From assembly GCA_946482615.1 (NCBI GenBank), contig CAMLSF010000196.1, positions 1 to 6,176 on the forward strand: a stretch of DNA of 6,176 nucleotides. Reading direction: 5' to 3'. Origin of the DNA: an uncultured Chromatiaceae bacterium. Lineage in GTDB: Bacteria > Pseudomonadota > Gammaproteobacteria > Enterobacterales > Alteromonadaceae. Below are positions 1 through 6,176 of this stretch, piece after piece. The stretch's first letter is position 1. Each line of letters starts with the position of its first letter. The position numbers and the translations under genes were made by a program. Below the pieces are notes generated by a model, which searched no databases, was not told the DNA's origin, and saw only the letters and a list, made by a program, of their open reading frames with translations.

Positions 1-683
1 GGTACACGGCCATAAGTAATTTCGCCGGTTTCACGGTCGTAAATACGGGTTGACTGGCTGATATAAACGCCCATAGAAAGTACTGCACCTTCTTCGATGA
101 TTACACCTTCCACGACTTCAGAGCGGGCACCGATAAAGCAGTTGTCTTCAATAATAGTTGGGTTAGCTTGCAGTGGCTCTAATACACCACCAATGCCTAC
201 GCCACCGGATAAATGCACGTTTTTACCGATCTGAGCACAGGAGCCCACAGTGGCCCAGGTATCGACCATAGTGCCTTCACCTACATAAGCACCTATATTG
301 ACGTACGAAGGCATCAGCACCACGTTTTTGTCGATAAAGCTGCCTTTACGCACTGCGGCAGGAGGCACAACACGAACGCCTTCAGCGACAAAACGCTCGT
401 GTGTGTAGTCAGCAAATTTCATTGGTACTTTATCGAAGAAACGGTTTTCAGCGCCATCCATTACCTGATTGTCATTGATACGGAAAGACAATAACACCGC
501 CTTTTTCAACCACTGGTGTGTCACCCATTCGCCTGCGACTTTTTCGGCAACACGGGCTTTACCACTGTCCAAAAGTTCAATAGCAGCAGTCACAGCGGCT
601 TTGACTTCAGCAGTGACTGTAGATGGAGTAATGGATGCACGTTGTTCAAACGCGGCTTCGATAATGGATTTTAAATCTGACAA
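1..683 (-). CDS. dapD: 2,3,4,5-tetrahydropyridine-2,6-dicarboxylate N-succinyltransferase, partial (C-terminus beyond left edge)
   Basis: DapD transfers a succinyl group from succinyl-CoA to tetrahydrodipicolinate in the cytoplasmic succinylase branch of diaminopimelate/lysine synthesis. About 227 residues are visible; the family usually has about 274, so roughly 45 C-terminal residues lie off the window. Residues 1-100 form the N-terminal helical domain, including [19 protein letters not shown] at about 53-71. From about residue 105 the hexapeptide-repeat left-handed beta helix begins, with [19 protein letters not shown] at about 139-157. Asp141 and Glu189 fall at the positions proposed as catalytic in the mycobacterial enzyme structure. 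The start is TTG at 683-681: the protein then begins [15 protein letters not shown], which matches the family N-terminus, and a good ribosome binding site lies 7 nt upstream. No ATG fits better. The gene begins 4 nt after the glnD stop, so it is probably co-transcribed and translationally coupled with glnD. Identity is near certain; the start is very likely. Confidence 0.97.
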   Translation of the reverse strand, partial: MSDLKSIIEAAFEQRASITPSTVTAEVKAAVTAAIELLDSGKARVAEKVAGEWVTHQWLKKAVLLSFRINDNQVMDGAENRFFDKVPMKFADYTHERFVAEGVRVVPPAAVRKGSFIDKNVVLMPSYVNIGAYVGEGTMVDTWATVGSCAQIGKNVHLSGGVGIGGVLEPLQANPTIIEDNCFIGARSEVVEGVIIEEGAVLSMGVYISQSTRIYDRETGEITYGRV

Positions 684-687
684 AACT

Positions 688-3312
688 TTATCCCTCTGTC
701 ACATGAGTTAATTGTTCGACAAGAACACGGCGCAGCTGTGATTGTTGATCGGCATCAAGCGCCTGATCCTGTCTCGTTGAAATCATAAAAAAGTCTTCGG
801 CTTTTTCGCCTATGGTGGTGATTTTGGCGGCGTGAATGCTGATCTCACATTGCTGGAAGACAGAGCCTATATCGGCCAATAAACCCGGCATATCCAAAGC
901 GGTAATTTCCACCATAGTGCGGTGTTTATTGGTCCCCGGAATAAACACCACTTTGGGCGCTATATTAAAGGGCCGCATCTGGCGGGATAAACGTTGCTTA
1001 GCGCGGGATAAGTCCGGTTTGCCGCTAATATAGGTTTCCAGCGCCCGTTTCAGGCTTTGTAAACGGGATGGCGAGGTGACAGGCTCACCGTTTTGCTCCA
1101 GCACCACAAAGGTATCCATTGCATAACCATCTTTATTGGTCATGATCTGGGCATCAAAAATATTGACCTTTTTGCTATCGAGCGCCGCCACTAAATGGGC
1201 AAATAAGTTGTCCTGATCCGGTGTATAAACAAAAACCTGGGTGCTGCCCCGGTAAGGGGTTTTATCCACCAGCACTAAAGGCTCGTTTGGATCTTTGTGG
1301 CGCAAAATATGTTCACAGTGCCAGACAATTTGTTTGGGGTTGTAACGGGCAAAATAATCCGCTTTGATCCTGCCCCATAACTGCAGCACTTCTTGTTCGG
1401 TAAACCCTTGTTTTTGCAAAAGCTTCATGGCTTCTGCCTGGTTTTCACGGATCAGATCGCGCAAATCCATGGGTTTTTCCAGGCCACGGCGGAAGGCTTT
1501 TTGGGTGCCTAAATACAGCTCGCGTAATAACGAGCCTTTCCAGTCATTCCACAAATTGTCATTGGTGGCGCGGATATCGGCCAGCGTCAGACAATACAGA
1601 TAGTTCAGGCGGGTTTCGTCCCGCACTTTATCCGCAAATTCAGCAATTACAGCAGGGTCATGAATATCGCGGCGCTGGGCTGTCACCGACATCAATAAAT
1701 GGCTTTCCACCAACCAGGCCAGCAGCTTACTGTCAAAGTCGCTTAACTTATGCAGTTTGCCAAATTCACGCGCATCCAGAGAACCAAGCTCTGAGTGATC
1801 ACCACCCCGGCCTTTGGCTATATCGTGGAAAATACCGGCCAGATATAAAATCTCCGGTTTTTCCATACGTTTGACTATGTCAGTGCAAAGCGGAAACTCG
1901 TTTTCAAACCCAGCCTGTGAGTAGCGGTATAAATTCTTCAGCACCCTGTGAGTGTGTTCATCCACAGTGTAGGCATGGAATAAATCAAACTGCATCTGGC
2001 CAACAATATTGCGCCAGGCCGGCAGGTAAGAGGCCAGAATACCGTGGCGGTGCATCAGCGTAATGGCTCTGTCCATACCACGCGGATGCCGCATAATACT
2101 CATAAAAAGCTGGCGGCAGGCTTCATAATCCTGCAAATCCCCCATCAGACGCCGCCGCACTAAGCGCAGTAAACGTATGGTATCTGAATGAATGCCGGTG
2201 ATATTGGAGTTATTGGCGATATGCCAGAACAAGCGCAGGATATTTTCACGCCGCGCAAAAACTGCATTGTCGGTCGCGCGGATTAAATGGCCGGTCAGCT
2301 CAAAAAAGTCATCCAGCTTTTGCTGTTTCAGTTTACTTTGGCTATTGAGTATACTGCCGTCAAAATACTGCAACAGCATATCGTTTAGCTCAGCCACCCG
2401 TTGCACCGTCTGGAAAAACCGTTTCATCATACGTTCAACAGAGGCTTTGCCGTCATCACCAAAACCTAAACGTTTGGCGACAGCCGGCTGGTAGTCAAAC
2501 AAGATACGGTTTTCGTTACGACCTGATTCAATATGCAGGGCAAAACGCATTTGCCATAAATAAGCTTCACACTCCATCAGCTCCTGGTATTCATCTTCGG
2601 TCAGGTACTGATAAGCAACCAGTTCACGCATGGTTCTGGTATTAAAGTGCTTTTTCGCCACCCAGCCTATGGTTTGGATATCACGAAGACCACCAGGGTT
2701 GGCTTTTAAATTCGGTTCCAGGTTGTAGGCTGTGCCGTGATACTGGGCATGACGCTGCTGCTGTTCGTCACGTTTGGCCTGGAAAAATGCCTGAGAAGTC
2801 CAGAAATTGTCTTTACAGACCTGAGCCTGTAACTCATCAAACAACTCTTTGCTGCCGGTCAGCAGACGCATTTCCATCAGGTTGGTGGCAATGGTGATGT
2901 CTTCTTTGCCTAAAGTGACAGATTCTTTCACGCTACGCACACTGTGGCCGACTTCTAATCGTAAGTCCCACAGCAGGGTAATAAACTGGCTGATTTGTTC
3001 TTTTTGCTGAGCGTCGAGTTTGCTGTCGGTCAGCAACAGCAGGTCGATGTCGGAGCAGGGATGTAATTCACCCCGGCCATAACCCCCTACGGCAATCAGA
3101 CTGATTTTTTTGTGTTTATGCAGATCAAAATGTTGCCATAAAGACACCAGCACCTCGTCGATAAAACGGGCTCTGGCTTTGACCAGACTGGCGATGGTTT
3201 GATGCTCAAAAGCATTTTTCAGCCAGTCGTTAAACTCGGCAAAATGTTTTTTGTAACTCTCCAGAGTACATAAACCAGGTAAAGACTTATTAAACGCCAG
3301 CGCCATGTTCAT
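688..3312 (-). CDS. glnD: bifunctional [protein-PII] uridylyltransferase / uridylyl-removing enzyme
   Basis: GlnD is the glutamine sensor of enteric-type nitrogen control. It uridylylates PII proteins (GlnB/GlnK) when glutamine is low and removes UMP when glutamine is high, thereby steering glutamine synthetase adenylylation and NtrBC. The protein has 874 residues; the E. coli enzyme has about 890. The nucleotidyltransferase motif is at 76-90 ([15 protein letters not shown]), with the metal-binding pair Asp88 and Asp90. A conserved family block, [18 protein letters not shown], is at 197-214. The HD hydrolase domain includes DEHTHR at 451-456 and FHDIAKG at 495-501, with His496/Asp497 as the HD pair for UMP removal. 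Two C-terminal ACT domains, at about 689-770 and 799-872 ([13 protein letters not shown]), are the expected glutamine-sensing region. All expected domains and key residues are present, so both activities should be intact. The start at 3312 is preceded by GAGGT with 7 nt spacing; a second in-frame ATG two codons later is less well spaced. It lies 47 nt after map and 4 nt before dapD, consistent with one operon. Confidence 0.98.
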   Translation of the reverse strand: MNMALAFNKSLPGLCTLESYKKHFAEFNDWLKNAFEHQTIASLVKARARFIDEVLVSLWQHFDLHKHKKISLIAVGGYGRGELHPCSDIDLLLLTDSKLDAQQKEQISQFITLLWDLRLEVGHSVRSVKESVTLGKEDITIATNLMEMRLLTGSKELFDELQAQVCKDNFWTSQAFFQAKRDEQQQRHAQYHGTAYNLEPNLKANPGGLRDIQTIGWVAKKHFNTRTMRELVAYQYLTEDEYQELMECEAYLWQMRFALHIESGRNENRILFDYQPAVAKRLGFGDDGKASVERMMKRFFQTVQRVAELNDMLLQYFDGSILNSQSKLKQQKLDDFFELTGHLIRATDNAVFARRENILRLFWHIANNSNITGIHSDTIRLLRLVRRRLMGDLQDYEACRQLFMSIMRHPRGMDRAITLMHRHGILASYLPAWRNIVGQMQFDLFHAYTVDEHTHRVLKNLYRYSQAGFENEFPLCTDIVKRMEKPEILYLAGIFHDIAKGRGGDHSELGSLDAREFGKLHKLSDFDSKLLAWLVESHLLMSVTAQRRDIHDPAVIAEFADKVRDETRLNYLYCLTLADIRATNDNLWNDWKGSLLRELYLGTQKAFRRGLEKPMDLRDLIRENQAEAMKLLQKQGFTEQEVLQLWGRIKADYFARYNPKQIVWHCEHILRHKDPNEPLVLVDKTPYRGSTQVFVYTPDQDNLFAHLVAALDSKKVNIFDAQIMTNKDGYAMDTFVVLEQNGEPVTSPSRLQSLKRALETYISGKPDLSRAKQRLSRQMRPFNIAPKVVFIPGTNKHRTMVEITALDMPGLLADIGSVFQQCEISIHAAKITTIGEKAEDFFMISTRQDQALDADQQSQLRRVLVEQLTHVTEG
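691..696 (-). promoter_or_regulatory. dapD ribosome binding site inside the end of glnD
   Basis: On the minus strand GAGGGA lies in the last two sense codons of glnD (Glu-Gly before the stop), with 7 nt between it and the TTG start of dapD. The spacing is ideal and supports the TTG start. Ribosomes finishing glnD would pass over this site, which points to translational coupling (inference). Confidence 0.75.
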
Positions 3313-3319
3313 TTGCTTT

Positions 3320-3324
3320 ACCTC
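3320..3324 (-). promoter_or_regulatory. glnD ribosome binding site
   Basis: The minus strand reads GAGGT 7 nt upstream of the ATG at 3312. This favours the first of two nearby in-frame ATGs (3312 and 3306), since the second would be 13 nt away. Confidence 0.7.
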
Positions 3325-3331
3325 AGGTCTT

Positions 3332-3346
3332 AAGCGGCCGCCGCTT
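3332..3346. repeat. 15-bp GC-rich palindrome in the map-glnD spacer
   Basis: AAGCGGC, one central base, then GCCGCTT form a perfect inverted repeat with 7-bp arms, containing GCGGCCGC. As RNA it could form a 6-bp stem with a 3-nt loop. No U-run follows in the direction of map-glnD transcription, so it does not look like a rho-independent terminator. It ends about 7 nt upstream of the glnD ribosome binding site. It could be a protein-binding site, an mRNA-stabilising hairpin, or chance. Confidence 0.6.
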
Positions 3347-3359
3347 GTGCGGTATGGGC

Positions 3360-4151
3360 TTATTCGGCCGTGACTATCCGTTCTATGGTGTCGTCAGATC
3401 TCAACGTTAAAATTTCGCAGCCTGTGTCAGTCACTACAATAGTGTGCTCAAACTGCGCTGATAAACTACGATCTTTAGTCACAACCGTCCAGCCGTCTTT
3501 TAACAATTTACTGTGACGTTCACCTGCGTTGATCATAGGCTCTATGGTCAGACACATACCTGTTTTTAAGGTATCACCTGTACCAGGACGGCCATAATGC
3601 AAAACTTGCGGGTCTTCGTGGAAGACCTGACCTATGCCATGACCACAGTACTCACGCACTACGGAGTAGCTGTGATGCTCTGCATGTTGTTGAATCACAA
3701 AACCAATATCACCTAAACGGGCGCCGTTTTTCACTTTGCGGATGCCTTTGTACAGACATTCCTGAGTCACACGTATTAAACGGTCTGCCATAATGCTTGG
3801 CTTACCTATAACAAACATTTTTGACGTATCGCCGTGGTAACCGTCTTTGATGACAGTGATGTCGATATTGATAATGTCGCCGTCTTTGAGTTTTTTCTCT
3901 GGTGACGGAATACCGTGACAAATCACCTGATTGACTGAAGTACAGATGGATTTTGGAAACCCATGGTAATTCAGTGGAGCAGGGATAGCCTGCTGCACAT
4001 CAACAATATAATTGTGGCAAATGGTGTTCAGCTCTTCGGTGGTGACACCGGCTTTGACATAAGGCTCAATCATCTCTAATACTTCGGCGGCTAACTTACC
4101 TGCCACACGCATTTTTTCGATCTGATCTGCTGTTTTAATAATCGCGGCCAT
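3360..4151 (-). CDS. map: type I methionine aminopeptidase
   Basis: Map removes the initiator methionine from nascent cytosolic proteins after deformylation, when the second residue is small. It is a dinuclear metal enzyme of the pita-bread fold. The predicted protein has 263 residues, against 264 in E. coli. The metal ligands are all present and fall at E. coli numbering: Asp97, Asp108, His171, Glu204 and Glu235, with the catalytic His79 in VICHGIP. Recognisable blocks are IEKMRVAGKLAAEVLEMIEP at 11-30, YHGDTSKMF at 105-113, YCGHGIGQVFHEDP at 168-181 and AQFEHTIVVTD at 232-242. The frame stays open 15 codons further, to a TTG at 4196, but the family N-terminus (MAxxIKTxxxIEKMR) begins at the ATG at 4151, and a purine-rich AGAGAGAGA lies just before it. 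No short N-terminal extension (such as the zinc-finger region of some Map classes) is apparent. It is the first gene of the likely map-glnD-dapD operon and diverges from rpsB, as in E. coli. Confidence 0.98.
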   Translation of the reverse strand: MAAIIKTADQIEKMRVAGKLAAEVLEMIEPYVKAGVTTEELNTICHNYIVDVQQAIPAPLNYHGFPKSICTSVNQVICHGIPSPEKKLKDGDIINIDITVIKDGYHGDTSKMFVIGKPSIMADRLIRVTQECLYKGIRKVKNGARLGDIGFVIQQHAEHHSYSVVREYCGHGIGQVFHEDPQVLHYGRPGTGDTLKTGMCLTIEPMINAGERHSKLLKDGWTVVTKDRSLSAQFEHTIVVTDTGCEILTLRSDDTIERIVTAE

Positions 4152-4155
4152 GCCA

Positions 4156-4164
4156 TCTCTCTCT
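4156..4164 (-). promoter_or_regulatory. map ribosome binding site (decides the start)
   Basis: The minus strand carries AGAGAGAGA, ending 4 nt before the ATG at 4151. It is a purine-rich but imperfect Shine-Dalgarno sequence. Its position argues for the ATG at 4151 over the upstream TTG at 4196 and ATG at 4181, which lack a comparable site. Confidence 0.55.
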
Positions 4165-4185
4165 GCTGTAAAAATACACATTTCA

Positions 4186-4222
4186 TTGTGTTTCAAGGGT
4201 GCTTATGGTATAAAGCGCGCCG
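4186..4222 (+). promoter_or_regulatory. rpsB-tsf promoter, extended -10 with GC-rich discriminator
   Basis: The -35-like element TTGTGT (4186-4191), a 17-bp spacer ending in the extended -10 element TGG, and the -10 TATAAA (4209-4214) form a convincing sigma-70 promoter. The sequence just after the -10, GCGCGCCGCG, is a GC-rich discriminator of the kind that makes ribosomal promoters sensitive to ppGpp/DksA. Stringent control is therefore likely (inference from established biology). Transcription should start near 4221, giving a leader of about 170 nt, similar in length to the E. coli rpsB leader. Confidence 0.8.
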
Positions 4223-4233
4223 CGATTTGGCAA
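4205..4233 (-). promoter_or_regulatory. candidate map operon promoter
   Basis: On the minus strand a -35-like TTGCCA (4233-4228, 5 of 6 matches to TTGACA) is followed after exactly 17 bp by TACCAT (4210-4205, 4 of 6 matches to TATAAT). Transcription would start near 4198, giving a map leader of about 47 nt. The -10 lies on top of the rpsB -10 on the other strand. The match is read by eye, and other start sites are possible. Confidence 0.4.
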
Positions 4234-4236
4234 ATC
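4224..4236. repeat. 13-bp palindrome at the start of the rpsB transcript
   Basis: GATTTG, one central base, then CAAATC is a perfect inverted repeat with 6-bp arms. It sits at about +4 to +16 of the predicted rpsB transcript and overlaps the -35 of the candidate map promoter. It could be an operator, a weak 5' hairpin, or chance. I do not recognise it as the site of a known regulator. Confidence 0.5.
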
Positions 4237-4378
4237 AGATTCTGCTAAAAACGCAAAACGCAGATTAAAACTGCAATTAACTAAACAACACACATACATC
4301 GACACATAAGCCGGGGTGCTGCAACTCATTGAGTTTCGGTCGGTTTTATGGGGTGTATGGAGGCCCAACCCCATTATT

Positions 4379-4384
4379 GAGGAA
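4379..4384 (+). promoter_or_regulatory. rpsB ribosome binding site (decides the start)
   Basis: GAGGAA lies 7 nt before the ATG at 4392, an ideal arrangement. It selects this start over an in-frame ATG at 4329 that would begin inside the leader hairpins. The site follows closely on the 4348-4374 hairpin, so stabilising that structure could limit ribosome access. Confidence 0.85.
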
Positions 4385-4391
4385 TATTCTA

Positions 4392-5120
4392 ATGGCAAAA
4401 GTTTCTATGCGCGATATGCTCCAGGCGGGCGTACATTTCGGTCACCAAACACGTTACTGGAACCCAAAAATGAAGCCATTCATTTTCGGCGCTCGTAACC
4501 GTGTTCACATCATCAACCTGGAACAAACTGTTCCAATGATGAACGATGCTCTGGCTTTCATTCAGTCTGTTGCTGCTAAAAAAGGCAAAATCCTGTTTGT
4601 TGGTACTAAGCGCGCTGCCTCTGAAGCGATCAAAGAAGCTGCTTTGCAAGTTGACCAGTACTATGTAAACCACCGTTGGTTAGGTGGCATGCTGACAAAC
4701 TGGAAAACTGTTCGCCAGTCTATCAAGCGTTTAAAAGACCTGGAATCTCAAAGCCAGGACGGTACTTTCGACAAGCTGACTAAAAAAGAAGCTTTAGACC
4801 GTACCCGTGAAATGGACAAGCTGGAAAAAAGCTTAGGCGGTATCAAAGACATGGGCGGCTTGCCTGATGTTCTGTTTGTGATCGATGCCGACCACGAACA
4901 CATTGCAATTAAAGAAGCCAACAACCTGGGTATTCCAGTGGTATCTATCGTTGATACTAACTCTGATCCTAAAGGTGTTGACTTTGTGATCCCTGGTAAC
5001 GATGACGCTATCCGCGCTATCCAGTTATACCTGGGCGCAGTCAATCAGGCCATCACTGAAGGCCGCAGCAAAAACATCGAAGTTCAGGCAGAATCTGAAA
5101 ACTTCGTAGCTGCTGAGTAA
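4392..5120 (+). CDS. rpsB: 30S ribosomal protein S2
   Basis: S2 is a late-assembling protein of the small ribosomal subunit, located between head and body. It is needed for S1 to join the 30S subunit. The product has 242 residues, against 241 in E. coli, and matches the family throughout. The N-terminus is [20 protein letters not shown], followed by [16 protein letters not shown] at 21-36. [15 protein letters not shown] is near 65-79 and [19 protein letters not shown] near 93-111. A coiled-coil-forming helical insertion, [14 protein letters not shown], is near 121-134, then [20 protein letters not shown] and [14 protein letters not shown]. The start at 4392 fits both the family N-terminus and the ribosome binding site; the frame is open 21 codons further upstream, but that stretch is leader RNA. 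It is the first gene of the rpsB-tsf unit, and codon use looks biased as in highly expressed genes. Expression is probably controlled by S2 through the leader and by the stringent response. Confidence 0.99.
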   Translation: MAKVSMRDMLQAGVHFGHQTRYWNPKMKPFIFGARNRVHIINLEQTVPMMNDALAFIQSVAAKKGKILFVGTKRAASEAIKEAALQVDQYYVNHRWLGGMLTNWKTVRQSIKRLKDLESQSQDGTFDKLTKKEALDRTREMDKLEKSLGGIKDMGGLPDVLFVIDADHEHIAIKEANNLGIPVVSIVDTNSDPKGVDFVIPGNDDAIRAIQLYLGAVNQAITEGRSKNIEVQAESENFVAAE

Positions 5121-5132
5121 TTGCATTGTCTC

Positions 5133-5156
5133 TGTAGTCTTGTCATCAGGGCTACA
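5133..5156 (+). other. small inverted repeat in the rpsB-tsf spacer
   Basis: TGTAGTC (5133-5139) can pair with GGCTACA (5150-5156), giving 7 pairs including one G-U, with a 10-nt loop. It lies 12 nt after the rpsB stop codon. It may form a hairpin at the 3' end of the rpsB message, upstream of the stronger hairpin at 5175. No U-run follows, so it is not a terminator. Confidence 0.35.
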
Positions 5157-5162
5157 TAAAGC

Positions 5163-5174
5163 AAGTTTAAACTT
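5163..5174. repeat. 12-bp perfect palindrome in the rpsB-tsf spacer
   Basis: AAGTTTAAACTT is a perfect 12-bp palindrome that directly abuts the ACAGGGGC hairpin starting at 5175. With no loop it would be a poor RNA hairpin, so it is more likely a DNA site or chance in A/T-rich spacer sequence. Confidence 0.5.
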
Positions 5175-5199
5175 ACAGGGGCATTTGCCCCTGTTTGTC
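5175..5199 (+). terminator. hairpin between rpsB and tsf, probable partial terminator/attenuator
   Basis: ACAGGGGC (5175-5182) pairs perfectly with GCCCCTGT (5187-5194) around a 4-nt ATTT loop, and TTGTCC follows. The stem is stable, but the U-tract is short and interrupted, so termination should be incomplete. Some transcripts would stop after rpsB and the rest continue into tsf. Alternatively it is a stabiliser or processing site separating the two messages. The tsf ribosome binding site lies about 20 nt downstream. Confidence 0.55.
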
Positions 5200-5215
5200 C
5201 ACGAAAAAATTTTGC

Positions 5216-5220
5216 GAGGA
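5216..5220 (+). promoter_or_regulatory. tsf ribosome binding site (decides the start)
   Basis: GAGGA stands 7 nt before the ATG at 5228. It supports this start over the upstream in-frame ATG-like opening at 5195, which would begin immediately after the intergenic hairpin and put 11 unrelated residues in front of the family N-terminus. Confidence 0.85.
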
Positions 5221-5227
5221 ACTCCCC

Positions 5228-6100
5228 ATGGCTGTAACTGCCGGTTTGGTAAAAGAATTACGCGAGCGCACTGGCGCTGGCATGATGGACTGCAAAAAAG
5301 CTTTAGAAGAAACTGCAGGTGACATCGAAGGCGCAATCGAATTAATGCGTAAAAATGGTCAGGCTAAAGCTGCCAAGAAAGCTGGCCGTATCGCCGCTGA
5401 AGGTACTGTGATCACGCGCGTTGGTAACGGTTACGCTGTTGCAATCGAATTTAACTGTGAAACAGATTTCGTAGGTCGTGACGCAAGCTTCCTGGCTTTT
5501 GCTAACGCTGCAGCTGATCTGGCTCACGCCAACAAGCTGTTTACTGTTGAAGAGTTGTCTGCAGCTCAACTGGGCGACAGCACAGTTGAAGAAGCCCGCG
5601 CTACACTGGTGACTAAAATCGGTGAAAACATCGCTATCCGCCGTATCTCTGTAGTTCAGGGCGACGTGATTGGTCAGTACACTCACTCAGGCCGTATCGG
5701 TGTGTTAGTGGTACTGGAAGGCGGTAACGAAGATATCGCTAAAGATGTGGCTATGCATGTTGCTGCTAACAACCCTTCATTCCTGACTCCAGAGTCAGTG
5801 CCAGCTGAAGTTGTTGCTAAAGAGCAGGAAATCCAGATCGAAATCGCGATCAACAGCGGCAAGCCAAAAGAAATCGCAGAGAAGATGGTTGCTGGTCGTA
5901 TGACCAAGTTCACTGGCGAAGTTTCTTTAACTGGCCAGCCTTTCGTTAAAGATCCTTCAATCACGACTGGTGATTTCCTGAAACAAAACGGTGCTAAAGC
6001 TGTTAGCTTTATCCGTTTAGAAGTAGGTGAAGGCATCGAGAAGCAGGAAACTGATTTCGCTGCTGAAGTTGCTGCGCAAATCGCTGCTGCGAAGAAGTAA
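5228..6100 (+). CDS. tsf: elongation factor Ts
   Basis: EF-Ts is the nucleotide exchange factor that releases GDP from EF-Tu in the cytoplasm during translation elongation. The product has 290 residues, against about 283 in E. coli. The N-terminal UBA-like domain (about 1-55) carries [20 protein letters not shown] at 7-26. The core begins with the signature [10 protein letters not shown] at 76-85; Asp80 and Phe81 are the residues that in E. coli disturb the Mg2+ site of EF-Tu. Further blocks are [11 protein letters not shown] at 130-140, the C-terminal dimerisation and EF-Tu contact region [20 protein letters not shown] at 211-230, [14 protein letters not shown] at 231-244, and the end motif [19 protein letters not shown]. 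All conserved regions are present. The extra length is mainly a few residues in the middle and an Ala/Lys-rich tail. The start at 5228 fits the family N-terminus. It is separated from rpsB by 107 nt and followed by a strong terminator, so it is the last gene of this unit. Confidence 0.99.
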   Translation: MAVTAGLVKELRERTGAGMMDCKKALEETAGDIEGAIELMRKNGQAKAAKKAGRIAAEGTVITRVGNGYAVAIEFNCETDFVGRDASFLAFANAAADLAHANKLFTVEELSAAQLGDSTVEEARATLVTKIGENIAIRRISVVQGDVIGQYTHSGRIGVLVVLEGGNEDIAKDVAMHVAANNPSFLTPESVPAEVVAKEQEIQIEIAINSGKPKEIAEKMVAGRMTKFTGEVSLTGQPFVKDPSITTGDFLKQNGAKAVSFIRLEVGEGIEKQETDFAAEVAAQIAAAKK

Positions 6101-6136
6101 TTTACGCTTTAGCAATGCTTTGAAACCAGCTAGAAT

Positions 6137-6172
6137 AACCGCGACCTGACCTTCGTCTGTCGCGGTTTTTTT
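6137..6172 (+). terminator. rho-independent terminator of rpsB-tsf
   Basis: AACCGCGAC (6137-6145) pairs perfectly with GTCGCGGTT (6159-6167), and the loop region contains a further GAC/GTC pairing closed by CTTC (6148-6157). Seven T residues (6166-6172) follow the GC-rich part of the stem. This is a textbook intrinsic terminator, 37 nt after the tsf stop. It separates tsf from whatever follows (pyrH in E. coli), which would then need its own promoter or read-through. There is no T-run on the other side, so it works only in the plus direction. Confidence 0.93.
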
Positions 6173-6176
6173 ATGT

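Larger units (their letters stand above)
4222..4391 (+). ncRNA. rpsB 5' leader, probable S2-autoregulatory RNA structure
   Basis: The region between the promoter and rpsB is about 170 nt, long for a simple leader. Its second half folds into two neat elements. The first has an outer stem AAGCCG (4308-4313) with CGGTTT (4341-4346, one G-U pair) and an inner stem AACTC/GAGTT (4323-4327 with 4331-4335, loop ATT). The second is a strong hairpin, ATGGGGT (4348-4354) with ACCCCAT (4368-4374), continued inward by TGG/CCA (4358-4360 with 4365-4367) after a 3-nt bulge. It ends 4 nt before the Shine-Dalgarno sequence GAGGAA. In E. coli and relatives, S2 represses rpsB-tsf expression through the rpsB leader, so this is the likely homologous element. 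The first half (4237-4300) is A-rich and holds only short inverted repeats. The base pairs are read directly; S2 binding is inferred. Confidence 0.65.

Noticed and set aside
213..711. Plus-strand open frames of 80-93 codons opposite dapD
   Set aside because: They are antisense to a well-conserved gene, show no recognisable domain or ribosome binding site, and are expected by chance.
836..2494. Plus-strand open frames of 65-100 codons opposite glnD
   Set aside because: They are antisense shadows of an intact, conserved coding region with low-complexity, unrecognisable translations.
4152..4196. A 15-codon N-terminal extension of map starting at TTG 4196
   Set aside because: The extension does not match the family, the Map N-terminus begins at 4151, and the TTG would lie within 2-3 nt of the predicted transcript start with no ribosome binding site.
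4241..4274. Short inverted repeats (TCTGC/GCAGA and GCAG/CTGC) in the A-rich first half of the rpsB leader
   Set aside because: The stems are only 4-5 bp, with a 14-nt loop in one case; they may contribute to the leader fold but cannot be supported as separate features.
4348..4380. A 10-codon upstream reading frame in the rpsB leader (ATG 4348 to TGA 4380)
   Set aside because: It has no Shine-Dalgarno sequence, and its bases are explained by the hairpin at 4348-4374; the frame is probably accidental.
4329..4391. A 21-residue N-terminal extension of S2
   Set aside because: This stretch lies in the structured leader, lacks a ribosome binding site, and is absent from S2 proteins; the ATG at 4392 has an ideal GAGGAA.
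5195..5227. An 11-residue N-terminal extension of EF-Ts
   Set aside because: It would begin right at the end of the intergenic hairpin, and its residues do not belong to the EF-Ts family; the ATG at 5228 has a well-placed GAGGA.
6108..6136. A possible pyrH promoter with TAGAAT at 6131-6136
   Set aside because: The hexamer is a 5 of 6 match to a -10, but the only correctly spaced -35 (TTTAGC) is poor, and transcription would start inside the terminator stem.

Overview
The window looks like ordinary core chromosome of a gammaproteobacterium. It holds five housekeeping genes in two divergent groups. On the minus strand, reading leftward, are map, glnD and dapD (dapD runs off the left edge). On the plus strand are rpsB and tsf. 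This divergent order matches the well-known Escherichia coli arrangement, where pyrH follows tsf. Here the window ends just after the tsf terminator, so pyrH is not visible. The proteins align closely with their E. coli counterparts from memory, but the differences and the moderate base composition suggest a relative outside the Enterobacteriaceae, perhaps Alteromonadales or a Rheinheimera-like genus. That placement is an inference and was not tested by search.

Region by region: 1-683 is most of dapD (lysine and peptidoglycan precursor synthesis), starting at TTG. 688-3312 is glnD (nitrogen sensor, PII uridylyltransferase). 3313-3359 is a short spacer with a GC-rich palindrome. 3360-4151 is map (methionine aminopeptidase). 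4152-4391 is the divergent control region, with a strong extended -10 promoter and GC-rich discriminator for rpsB, a probable overlapping map promoter on the other strand, and a leader of about 170 nt resembling the S2 autoregulatory leader. 4392-5120 is rpsB (ribosomal protein S2). 5121-5227 is a spacer with a palindrome and a stable hairpin that may act as a partial attenuator. 5228-6100 is tsf (elongation factor Ts). 6137-6172 is a strong rho-independent terminator.

Functionally, rpsB and tsf supply the translation machinery and map matures nascent proteins. glnD reports glutamine status to PII and nitrogen regulation, and dapD feeds diaminopimelate and lysine synthesis. The minus-strand genes are tightly packed (47-nt and 4-nt gaps, no terminator between them), so they are probably one operon, with glnD-dapD translational coupling likely. 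I see no mobile element, CRISPR array, tRNA, rRNA, phage gene or unknown protein. The points of interest are regulatory: possible alternative pairings in the rpsB leader, overlapping divergent promoters, and the rpsB-tsf hairpin. I find no evidence of a new biological system.
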